Assembly (NCBI RefSeq): GCF_001721045.1
Contig: NZ_MDER01000030.1
Location: 206,861-270,860 of the forward strand
Source of the DNA: Paenibacillus nuruki
GTDB lineage: Bacteria > Bacillota > Bacilli > Paenibacillales > Paenibacillaceae
Length of the DNA stretch: 64,000 nucleotides
Reading direction: 5' to 3'
Below the pieces are notes generated by a model, which was not told where the DNA came from, did no database searches, and worked only from the letters and a program-made list of their open reading frames with translations. A program made the position numbers and the translations under genes. The first letter of the stretch is position 1. Every line of letters begins with the position of its first letter. Below are positions 55,103 to 62,741 of the stretch, in pieces.

Positions 55103-56793
55103 AACAACTTTCATTTGCCTATCCTGACGAACAGCATCAGGTATTAAGGGATATCACGTTTACAGTGAATGAAGGCGATTTTGTCGTATTGTGCGGAGCT
55201 TCAGGTTGTGGCAAAACGACATTACTCCGACAACTCAAACCTGAATTAACACCTGTCGGGCAGAACCATGGAACCATTTATTATAACGGTAATCTATTGA
55301 ACGAATTACCAGCCCAGCAGTCTGCTCAAGAGATAGGCATGGTGTTCCAAAATCCAGATAACAGTATTGTGATGGATGTGGTCTGGCATGAATTATCTTT
55401 TGGTATGGAAAATCTGGGATATTCGCTTCCTGTGATGCGTAGTCGATTAGCAGAGATTGCGCAATTTTTTGGATTAGAACCTTTATTATACAAGCCGATC
55501 CATGAATTATCCGGCGGGCAAAAGCAATTGCTTAATCTTGCTTCGGTGTTGCTATTACAGCCGAAGTTGCTTCTACTTGATGAACCAACATCTCAATTAG
55601 ATCCAGTCGCCGCGCGTGAATTTATTTCGATGGTCTATCGGTTAAATCGAGAATTTTCAACGACTGTGATTATTAGTGAACATCGCTTAGAAGAAGTAAT
55701 TCCGCTAGCCGATCAGATGATTATGTTGGAAAAAGGGAAATTGAAATATAGCGGTTCTCCGCGTGAAGTCAGTCAGCAGATACAGACACATCGTATACAT
55801 GATCTAAAGTCACATGATGATCTATCCGATGATTTCAAATATTTGCCTTCAGTGACACAGTTATTCTGGACGATGCAGACAGAAGAAGCTTATTCAGATC
55901 TACATATTCCGTTAACCGTACGAGAAGGCAAGCAGTGGCTACAAACATTAGATTGGAACGATGGGGCAGTACATGCTATAGCCAATCAGTCTATTCCTTT
56001 ATCTATGCAAAAGATGCAATCACCTGAACGATCCAAAGAATCGATATTATTAGAATGTCGTGAAGTCACTTTCCAATATGAAAAGAAAAGCGCTGAAGTA
56101 TTGAAAAAGTTAGATTTGCAGATCTATAAGGGGGAAATGTTAGCGATTCTTGGAGGCAATGGAGCAGGGAAATCGACACTGCTTCAACTGCTGGCAGGGC
56201 TACTGAAACCAAGGCGAGGAACAGTCAAACAAGCTGATCATGTGAAAATAGGCTATCTAGCACAAAATCCATTACTCTATTTCAGCCATGATACGGTTGC
56301 AGAAGAATTGTCTACAGCGGCTCATTATGCAGGGGTCGCTGAACCAGAAGTGGTGATTGCCAAGCTGATCAAGCAACTGCAATTAGAAGGATTGGAACAG
56401 AAGCATCCGCATGATATTAGCGGTGGACAACAGCAGAAAACGGCTTTAGCGATTGTGTTGTTGCTTAATCCAGATATTTTACTATTGGATGAACCGACCA
56501 AAGGGCTTGATCCACTTGCCAAAATCGCTTTAGCCCGGCAGTTACTGGAGCTTCGCCAGGCTGGACATACGATTGTAATCGTAACTCATGATGTAGAATT
56601 TGCAGCGAGTTATAGTAGTCGATGCGCCATGTTGTTCGATGGTATGATTACAGCCACAGATGTTCCTTCTACTTTTTTTAGTGAAAATGTATTTTATACG
56701 ACAGCAGTCAATCGAGTGGTACGGGATTGGTTACCCGGTATCTTAACCGCAGAGGAGGTACTGAAGTTATGGCACGTTCCCGCCTCTGGCTGA
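55084..56793 (+). CDS. ECF transporter double ATPase (fused EcfA-type)
   Basis: 569 residues with two complete ABC ATPase domains. Domain 1: Walker A GASGCGKTT (about 38-46), LSGGQKQ (about 142), LLLLDEPTSQLDP. Domain 2: Walker A GGNGAGKST (about 358-366), ISGGQQQ (about 444), ILLLDEPTKGLDP. It energises the importer. The start at 55084 has AAAGGA 9 bases upstream; the open frame reaches back to 54907 within the T gene but is out of register with any RBS. Overlaps the S-component gene by 25 bases. Confidence 0.92.
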   Translation: MEILQVKQLSFAYPDEQHQVLRDITFTVNEGDFVVLCGASGCGKTTLLRQLKPELTPVGQNHGTIYYNGNLLNELPAQQSAQEIGMVFQNPDNSIVMDVVWHELSFGMENLGYSLPVMRSRLAEIAQFFGLEPLLYKPIHELSGGQKQLLNLASVLLLQPKLLLLDEPTSQLDPVAAREFISMVYRLNREFSTTVIISEHRLEEVIPLADQMIMLEKGKLKYSGSPREVSQQIQTHRIHDLKSHDDLSDDFKYLPSVTQLFWTMQTEEAYSDLHIPLTVREGKQWLQTLDWNDGAVHAIANQSIPLSMQKMQSPERSKESILLECREVTFQYEKKSAEVLKKLDLQIYKGEMLAILGGNGAGKSTLLQLLAGLLKPRRGTVKQADHVKIGYLAQNPLLYFSHDTVAEELSTAAHYAGVAEPEVVIAKLIKQLQLEGLEQKHPHDISGGQQQKTALAIVLLLNPDILLLDEPTKGLDPLAKIALARQLLELRQAGHTIVIVTHDVEFAASYSSRCAMLFDGMITATDVPSTFFSENVFYTTAVNRVVRDWLPGILTAEEVLKLWHVPASG

Positions 56794-57458
56794 TGATCGC
56801 TGTAGGGCTGAGTATTTTAGTATTAGCATTGTCTAATGCGGTGCTGAGTGATCATTATATGTTATTAAGCTTTGTATTGTTAATGGCGGTGATGTTGCCA
56901 TTATTTGTTCGCTTTGAACGGCGGAAGTTAGAAGCGCGTGAACTGGTCTTACTTGCGATGCTGGCGGCGATTGCGGCGGTTAGCCGGATTCCTTTTGCTG
57001 CTTTACCGAGTGTAAAGCCTGTCTCGGCGATTGTGATTTTATCTGCGCTTGTGTTCGGCTCTGAAGCAGGTTTTATTGTAGGGGCGATGGCTGCGCTTGT
57101 TTCTAATATTTATTTTGGACAAGGCCCGTGGACACCATGGCAAATGTTTGCATGGGGAATGATGGGCGTAAGCGCAGGGTTACTTCGCAATACCTGGTGG
57201 ATGCGTAAAAGACTGGGCTTGCTGACGTTCGGGCTAATCTGGGGATTCCTATTCGGCTGGATTATGAACCTATGGGTTGTGATTGATCTTGCGGTGGCAT
57301 TGGAATGGAAAGCAGTACTGGCAGTGTACGCACAAAGCTTTTATTTTGATCTGGCACATGCATTGTCGAATGTCTTTTTCTTAGCGATTCTAGCAGGTGG
57401 ATGGATCAAAGTCTTGGAACGTTTTCGTAAAAAATATGGATTACTTGATAGCGGTTAG
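56769..57458 (+). CDS. ECF transporter S component, predicted cobalamin-specific
   Basis: 229 residues with about six to seven membrane helices: two N-terminal helices, then a cytosolic turn RRKLEARELVLLAMLAAIAA leading into the S-component core (SRIPFAALPSVKPVS, GPWTPWQMFAWGMMG). S components bind the vitamin. Specificity for cobalamin is inferred from the B12 riboswitch and DUF4430 partners, as with CbrT. The start at 56769 follows GAGGAGG by 10 bases. Confidence 0.88.
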   Translation: MARSRLWLMIAVGLSILVLALSNAVLSDHYMLLSFVLLMAVMLPLFVRFERRKLEARELVLLAMLAAIAAVSRIPFAALPSVKPVSAIVILSALVFGSEAGFIVGAMAALVSNIYFGQGPWTPWQMFAWGMMGVSAGLLRNTWWMRKRLGLLTFGLIWGFLFGWIMNLWVVIDLAVALEWKAVLAVYAQSFYFDLAHALSNVFFLAILAGGWIKVLERFRKKYGLLDSG

Positions 57459-57465
57459 ATCTGGG

Positions 57466-57499
57466 GGAGAAGTGCGTTTGTACTTCTTCTCTATTTTTT
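57466..57499 (+). terminator. Terminator of the B12 uptake operon
   Basis: AGAAGT (57468-57473) pairs with ACTTCT (57482-57487), followed by a T-run at 57493-57499. Confidence 0.75.
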
Positions 57500-57692
57500 T
57501 GTATCTTTTGCGGATTAAGGGGAACTTATAGAGTGCATATGGTATAGTTAATTCCATACGTAGTGAACATTTAACCAGATGGTGTCCATTGCGACTGCAC
57601 CTTTGATTATGCTATAAAGGATGTAGTTCAAACCTTTGGGTCTGATAAATAATTTAAAAATACATGTAGTTATATAAAAGGAGCCTCTATAT

Positions 57693-58406
57693 ATGTCCAC
57701 GGAAATGAATACACACGAAATTATTAACTTGATCAAAACAAGCAAAAAGAAAACACCGGTAAAAGTATACCTTAAAGGTGAATTGGACAGCATTACATTC
57801 CCTGAAGATGTGCAAACATTTATCACAGGCAATACAGGTGTTATTTTCGGCGACTGGGCAGATATTCAAGGCGTTTTGACTGAAAATGCAAGCAAAATTG
57901 CAGACCAAGTGATCGAAAGCGACCGTCGTAACTCTGCGATTCCTTTGTTAGATATGAAAAATATCAATGCACGTATCGAGCCGGGCGCATTTATTCGTGA
58001 AATGGTATCCATCGGCGACAATGCTGTCATTATGATGGGTGCTGTAATCAATATCGGTGTCGTTATTGGAGCAGGTACAATGATCGATATGGGCGCTGTT
58101 CTAGGTGGACGTGTACAAGTCGGTAAAATGTGTCATATCGGAGCAGGTTCTGTACTTGCAGGCGTTATTGAACCACCTTCTGCACAACCTGTAACGGTTG
58201 AAGATGATGTATTGATCGGTGCTAACGTTGTGGTACTTGAAGGCGTACGTATCGGTGAAGGTGCTGTTGTAGCGGCTGGTGCTGTTGTGACGCAAGACGT
58301 TCCTCCATTCTCTGTTGTAGCAGGTACTCCTGCACGTGTTATCAAGCAAGTAGACGACAAAACAAAGTCTAAAACAGAAATTTTGCAAGACCTACGTACA
58401 CTATAA
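57693..58406 (+). CDS. dapH: Tetrahydrodipicolinate N-acetyltransferase
   Basis: 237 residues, the length of B. subtilis DapH. N-terminal DapH-specific domain (about 1-85), then left-handed beta-helix hexapeptide repeats ([20 protein letters not shown] to about 220). It acetylates tetrahydrodipicolinate with acetyl-CoA in the acetylase branch to lysine and diaminopimelate. RBS AAAGGAG. It precedes dapL, the deacetylase of the same branch. No lysine riboswitch is seen. Confidence 0.95.
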   Translation: MSTEMNTHEIINLIKTSKKKTPVKVYLKGELDSITFPEDVQTFITGNTGVIFGDWADIQGVLTENASKIADQVIESDRRNSAIPLLDMKNINARIEPGAFIREMVSIGDNAVIMMGAVINIGVVIGAGTMIDMGAVLGGRVQVGKMCHIGAGSVLAGVIEPPSAQPVTVEDDVLIGANVVVLEGVRIGEGAVVAAGAVVTQDVPPFSVVAGTPARVIKQVDDKTKSKTEILQDLRTL

Positions 58407-58441
58407 TTTAGACTTAGGTATCACTATATATATTGATCTGG

Positions 58442-58469
58442 AGACCCCGCACATGCTGGGTCTTTCTTT
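58442..58469 (+). promoter_or_regulatory. Weak terminator-like hairpin between dapH and dapL
   Basis: AGACCC (58442-58447) pairs with GGGTCT (58458-58463), followed by a TTCTTTC stretch. Likely partial termination or transcript stabilising. Confidence 0.45.
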
Positions 58470-58510
58470 CATCCTTCAAGCTTAGAATGAGAAATAAAAA
58501 GGAGATTCAG

Positions 58511-59641
58511 ATGACTACTTTTACTCAGATTCGTCGTGATCTACATCGTATTCCTGAACCGGGATTTCAAGAATTCAAAACACAGCAGTATTTGCTCGAT
58601 TATATCGCTACTCTTCCGCAACAACATTTGGAGATTCGTACATGGCGTACGGGTATTCTGGTCTATATCCATGGAAGCGCACCGAAGCGCCGTTTTGGTT
58701 ATCGTGCCGATATGGATGGATTGCCGATTGTCGAGCAGACGTCTTATGATTTTCAAAGTGAACATGAAGGATACATGCATGCGTGCGGACACGATCTACA
58801 TATGACGATCGGACTTGGAGTGGTGACTCATTTTGCGACAACACAGATGACCGATGATCTTGTAGTTATTTTCCAACCCGCAGAAGAAGGACCCGGTGGA
58901 GCGAAGCCGATGTTAGAAAGTGCAGAATTAGCCGATTGGATGCCGGATCAGATGATCGGACTCCATGTGGCTCCTGAATATCCTGTCGGTACGATTGCGA
59001 CCCGTGCAGGAATTTTATTTGCCAATACGTCTGAATTATTTATTGATCTAATCGGTACCGGTGGACATGCCGCTTATCCGCACAAAGCAAATGATATGGT
59101 GGTTGCAGGTTGTCAGTTGGTGGGACAGTTGCAGACGATTATTGCTCGTAATATCAATCCACTGGATTCGGCTGTAGTGACCATCGGTAAAGTTGAAGGC
59201 GGTACGAAGCAAAATATTATCGCAGAGCGTGCACGTCTGGAAGGAACGATTCGTACATTGTCAGCAGACACGATGATCGCTGTCAAATCCCGAATCGAAG
59301 CACTGGTTAAAGGAATCGAAGCAGGATTTGAATGTCAGGCAGAGATCGACTGGGGATCGAATTATTTGCAGGTATTTAACGAAGCGACTTTAACGCATGA
59401 ATTTATGGGTTGGGTAGAGCAACGTTCAGATGTGAATCTAGTGGAGTGTACGGAAGCGATGACTGGCGAAGATTTTGGATATTTTCTGGATCGTATTCCG
59501 GGATTTATGTTCTGGTTGGGTGTCGATACGCCTTACGGATTGCATCATGCGAAGCTAGAGCCTAGTGAAGATGCGATTGAGGTAGCGATCACCACGATTA
59601 CTGATTATTTAAGCTGGAAATCAGAGCAGAGAGCAGTGTAA
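58511..59641 (+). CDS. dapL: N-acetyldiaminopimelate deacetylase
   Basis: 376 residues, M20 metallopeptidase family, matching B. subtilis YkuR (DapL). Metal-site blocks are [33 protein letters not shown] and a C-terminal [12 protein letters not shown]. It removes acetate from N-acetyl-L,L-diaminopimelate. The start at 58511 follows AAAAAGGAG; the open frame from 58433 crosses the hairpin and lacks an RBS. Confidence 0.93.
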   Translation: MTTFTQIRRDLHRIPEPGFQEFKTQQYLLDYIATLPQQHLEIRTWRTGILVYIHGSAPKRRFGYRADMDGLPIVEQTSYDFQSEHEGYMHACGHDLHMTIGLGVVTHFATTQMTDDLVVIFQPAEEGPGGAKPMLESAELADWMPDQMIGLHVAPEYPVGTIATRAGILFANTSELFIDLIGTGGHAAYPHKANDMVVAGCQLVGQLQTIIARNINPLDSAVVTIGKVEGGTKQNIIAERARLEGTIRTLSADTMIAVKSRIEALVKGIEAGFECQAEIDWGSNYLQVFNEATLTHEFMGWVEQRSDVNLVECTEAMTGEDFGYFLDRIPGFMFWLGVDTPYGLHHAKLEPSEDAIEVAITTITDYLSWKSEQRAV

Positions 59642-59686
59642 AGTTAGCTTATGGTGTAGAGTGAACGATAGAGGATGTGAAATATA

Positions 59687-60283
59687 GTGGCACGTACCAA
59701 AGCTTTTGATACGACTGTGGTGTTGCACCGTGCAATGAAAACATTTGGTAGTCGGGGATATGAAGGCACCACTTTACCTGATCTATTGCAAGAATTGGGG
59801 ATTGCCCGTCAAAGTCTGTATGATACGTATGGAACCAAGCGAGATTTATTTATTCTAGCGGTAAAGCATTATATGGATCACAAAAAAGAAGACTTACTGG
59901 CTGTACTGGAGCAACCCGGTGCAACGATTCCGTTGATCGAACAGCTTTTTCAAAAAATGATTGATGTGCTTGTCGATCCCGAATTGGCGCAAGAGTGTTT
60001 TATTATTGCTAGTGCGCTTGAATATGCTCCACATGATCATGAATTGAATGTGTATTTACAGGATAATAATGCACAGATTGAAGCGGGATTTTACCGTTTG
60101 TTAAAGCGTGCAGTGGAGCAAGAGGAGATCCAAAGTGATCTGAATCTAACTGCCATGTCGCAGTATCTAGTGCATGAACGAACAGGATTGATTTTTACAA
60201 CTAAACTGGGTGCTGATCGGGCAAAGTTACAAGCGATTATCGAGATTTCGTTATCGGTGTTGAAAACAAAAAGGCAGCGTTAA
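59687..60283 (+). CDS. TetR-family regulator
   Basis: 198 residues. N-terminal TetR HTH (about 1-50: TFGSRGYEGTTLPDLLQELG and ARQSLYDTYGTKRDLF), then a helical ligand domain of the TetR_C type seen in YcdC/AcnR-like oxidoreductase-linked regulators. The start is GTG 59687 after AGAGGAT. Its last bases overlap the convergent NAD(P)-binding gene by 4. It may control that pair through the operator-like repeats at 61725-61759. Confidence 0.85.
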   Translation: MARTKAFDTTVVLHRAMKTFGSRGYEGTTLPDLLQELGIARQSLYDTYGTKRDLFILAVKHYMDHKKEDLLAVLEQPGATIPLIEQLFQKMIDVLVDPELAQECFIIASALEYAPHDHELNVYLQDNNAQIEAGFYRLLKRAVEQEEIQSDLNLTAMSQYLVHERTGLIFTTKLGADRAKLQAIIEISLSVLKTKRQR

Positions 60284-60295
60284 ACGCTGCCTTTT
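60269..60295. terminator. Terminator shared by overlapping convergent stops
   Basis: AAAAGGCAGCGT (60269-60280) pairs with ACGCTGCCTTTT (60284-60295). The stem encodes the C-termini of both convergent genes, whose stop codons overlap in the loop. Confidence 0.88.
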
Positions 60296-61155
60296 GCTGT
60301 ATTTACAAATAGATGTCGGTGATTCTGGATATGCTGTCTGAGTGATTTGGGCGGTTTCCCTGTGACTTTTTCTATACAGTCGCTGACTCTATCTTCTATA
60401 CCTTCTACAGCGATTTGGGTATCCAAATGTGCTAAAAAGCTAGCATATTCTGAATCTAGACCTGCGTTAAGCAAATGTTGTTCTAACTGAGATTCACTGA
60501 TCGGGTGATACGTCACAGGCAATCCAGTTACTTCTGTAATCAGAGTAGCGACTTCTTGATAGGTCAGTGATTGAGGACCTGTCAGGATATGTTCGGTATT
60601 ATGAGGTACTACGTCAGTTAGTGCATGTAGTGCTACTGAAGCGATATCATCAGCATCTACGAACCCAATCTTACCGTCACCTGTAGCACTACTTACAATA
60701 CCTTGCTCCAAAATAAATTGGGCTTGCTGTGCTTCGGTAAAATTTTGCATAAAATAAGAAGGGCGTAATACAGCCCACTGCGGTACATGTTCACTGATCC
60801 AGCGGTGTAGATATCCAAAAACAGGTTGGTCGATCGAGATCGAAGCACTGGATAGTAACACGATACGTTGTATGCCTTGTGTCAACGCTTGCTCGATAAA
60901 AGGAATAACCAGAATTTCAGGATTCATCATAACAGGCACAACAATATAGACCGCATCCATATTCTGCAAAGCTTGAGCATACGTCGACGTATTATTCCAA
61001 TCGAAAAAGACAGATTGAGCTTGAGGATGTTGTAGAGAAGGAGTACTTCTTCCTGCTCTTCGAACGTGATAACCTTCTGTCAGCAGAATTTTAGCTATTC
61101 GAGATGAGGTTTTGCCTTGTCCGCCGGTGAGTAAAATATGTTGAATAGTTTTCAT
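60280..61155 (-). CDS. NmrA-like NAD(P)-binding oxidoreductase
   Basis: A 291-residue atypical SDR. The N-terminal HILLTGGQGKTSSRIAKIL is a variant of the GxxGxxG loop, and VVPVMMNP and LLSSASIS follow in the usual places; an NAD(P)H:quinone or azoreductase-like role is possible but unproven. RBS AAAGGAG 6 bases before ATG. It lies 50 bases after the SnoaL-like gene, same operon. Confidence 0.83.
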   Translation of the reverse strand: MKTIQHILLTGGQGKTSSRIAKILLTEGYHVRRAGRSTPSLQHPQAQSVFFDWNNTSTYAQALQNMDAVYIVVPVMMNPEILVIPFIEQALTQGIQRIVLLSSASISIDQPVFGYLHRWISEHVPQWAVLRPSYFMQNFTEAQQAQFILEQGIVSSATGDGKIGFVDADDIASVALHALTDVVPHNTEHILTGPQSLTYQEVATLITEVTGLPVTYHPISESQLEQHLLNAGLDSEYASFLAHLDTQIAVEGIEDRVSDCIEKVTGKPPKSLRQHIQNHRHLFVNTAKGSV

Positions 61156-61205
61156 AAATAGCTCCTTTATCTATAAATTGAATAGTCGTATCTAATCTAA
61201 GATGA

Positions 61206-61640
61206 TTAACCTAACACCAATGGATTCCAATAATCTTGATAACGAGTGATTTTGCCATCACAGGTGGTGACTACAGAAATATAATCTTGCTCATAAGGAA
61301 GTCCTGTAGCAACGAAAGTGCCTACTCCTTGAAATTGAGCAATAAATGTATGGGAGTCAGTAGCGAGATGGATCATAGGCGTGCTGAAATGAGTGAACGC
61401 AATAATTCCTTGCAGCGATTCCAAATGTTGTCGTAGAGCATGGATACCCTCTAGCTGTTTGGCGTATCCTTCAGGGGCATACGGAAATTCAAAAATCACT
61501 TGTTCTGCAAAAAGGCTGAGAAACAGTTCTATATCTTCAACCAACATCGCTTTGCTAAATGTGTTCATCATCTGTGTAGCTTGAGCATCATGAGTCTGAA
61601 TATCGATAGGAGATAAACCAGTGGGAACATGATTTTGCAT
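61206..61640 (-). CDS. SnoaL/NTF2-like protein
   Basis: 144 residues of the SnoaL/ketosteroid-isomerase fold: an N-terminal helix pair (MMNTFSKAMLVEDIELFLSL), then strands FAEQVIFEFPY and a C-terminal KITRYQDYWNP. Such proteins include isomerases, hydrolases and inactive binders. RBS AAAGGCAGG. First gene of the leftward pair, downstream of a promoter overlapped by two operator-like repeats. Confidence 0.83.
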   Translation of the reverse strand: MQNHVPTGLSPIDIQTHDAQATQMMNTFSKAMLVEDIELFLSLFAEQVIFEFPYAPEGYAKQLEGIHALRQHLESLQGIIAFTHFSTPMIHLATDSHTFIAQFQGVGTFVATGLPYEQDYISVVTTCDGKITRYQDYWNPLVLG

Positions 61641-61709
61641 ACGAAAAACCTGCCTTTCGAATAAGAAATTTGAAGTTGATTTATTGAATAAAAAATAAGT
61701 GCTGTCTTC

Positions 61710-61738
61710 ACTATAACTATTACAGACTAAATAGTCAA
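61710..61738 (-). promoter_or_regulatory. Sigma-A promoter of the SnoaL / NAD(P)-binding pair
   Basis: Minus strand TTGACT (61733-61738), 17 bases, TATAGT (61710-61715). Confidence 0.65.
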
Positions 61739-61759
61739 TTATATTCGGACTAATTGGTC
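61725..61759. promoter_or_regulatory. Two operator-like repeats over the promoter
   Basis: GACTAAATAGTC (61725-61736) is a perfect palindrome. GACTAATTGGTC (61748-61759) is a near copy 23 bases on, about two helical turns. The first overlaps the -35. Candidate target of the TetR protein at 59687. Confidence 0.55.
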
Positions 61760-61774
61760 TATAATTATGAAATA

Positions 61775-61809
61775 AACAAAAGGGAACAAGCTATTATAGC
61801 TTGCTCCCT
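61775..61809 (-). terminator. Leftward terminator of the right-edge pair
   Basis: AGGGAACAAGCT (61781-61792) pairs with AGCTTGCTCCCT (61798-61809, one mismatch); TTTTG follows on the minus strand. Confidence 0.85.
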
Positions 61810-61813
61810 CTTA

Positions 61814-62722
61814 TTAACTCATTTCATAGCTTAATTGAATTAAAAACTTCGCTTTTTCTAATTGCTTTTCATTTTTTATAATAACTTCTAAATCTCCTGT
61901 ACCACGATGACCAATATTTTGTACATTTCTAGTAAATCCTTCTTCTAATTGGATAGAGTTTGGATCGACTTTGAGGAACATGTGAATCTCATCTTTTTGA
62001 TAATAAATTTCTATACAAGCGAAATTTTTGATTCTTTTAAAAGCGATATAGTATTTTAAAACATCAACTTGTACATCATCTCCAAGGGCAGTTATGTATG
62101 CTTTGAGTTGTTCATAATGATCTAACAAAGCAACACTAGCTTTATCTAAATATTCAGATACTGACTTATAGTAGTTTTTGTGATCTGTATTTGTAATTTG
62201 CAGACTACTAGAATTTGCTGTTGTCGCATTAACTAGATCAAGTAAAAATAAATCTTCTCCATAACGTTTATAAGTATATAATGAAATATTACGATCAATT
62301 TGTTGTACTGCGTGTTCATCATACTTAGTAAAACCTCCTGCGATGCATAACAATCTAGGAACATTCCAATCAATAGCATCCGCAACTTCTCTTCCTAATA
62401 TTTCCATAACTAAAATCATAAATTCAGATTGGTGATCCATCAACCAATCTAAGTAATATAATCCTTGGTTAATGACATTTTCATTGGTTGCTCTTTTATA
62501 TTCAATAATTACTGGAGAATTATTTTCATCAATACCAAGTGTATCAATACGACCATTATGACGTTTACCCGTGGAATATTCAGAGGCTAGAAAACGAATA
62601 CCTAATAAAGTATCTAAATTATTTTCCATTAACGATTGAAGAGATTTCTCAATAGCAATGGTATAACCAGAAAGTTCTTCCACTTGATTATTTTTTAAAA
62701 GAAATAACTTAATATCACCCAT
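61814..62722 (-). CDS. DUF5655-type protein with PD-(D/E)XK-like nuclease domain
   Basis: 302 residues. The N-terminal half has NGRIDTLGIDENN then PVIIEYKRAT, giving D60, E74 and K76, the PD-(D/E)XK nuclease arrangement seen in NucS-like proteins. The C-terminal DUF5655-like region (about 195-302) ends with GTGDLEVIIKNEKQLEKAKF. It probably binds or cuts nucleic acid; the target is unknown. RBS AAGAGGAG. It follows the membrane-protein gene by 19 bases. More AT-rich than the rest of the window, which suggests transfer. Confidence 0.8.
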   Translation of the reverse strand: MGDIKLFLLKNNQVEELSGYTIAIEKSLQSLMENNLDTLLGIRFLASEYSTGKRHNGRIDTLGIDENNSPVIIEYKRATNENVINQGLYYLDWLMDHQSEFMILVMEILGREVADAIDWNVPRLLCIAGGFTKYDEHAVQQIDRNISLYTYKRYGEDLFLLDLVNATTANSSSLQITNTDHKNYYKSVSEYLDKASVALLDHYEQLKAYITALGDDVQVDVLKYYIAFKRIKNFACIEIYYQKDEIHMFLKVDPNSIQLEEGFTRNVQNIGHRGTGDLEVIIKNEKQLEKAKFLIQLSYEMS

Positions 62723-62741
62723 TTTATGTTTCTCCTCTTAT

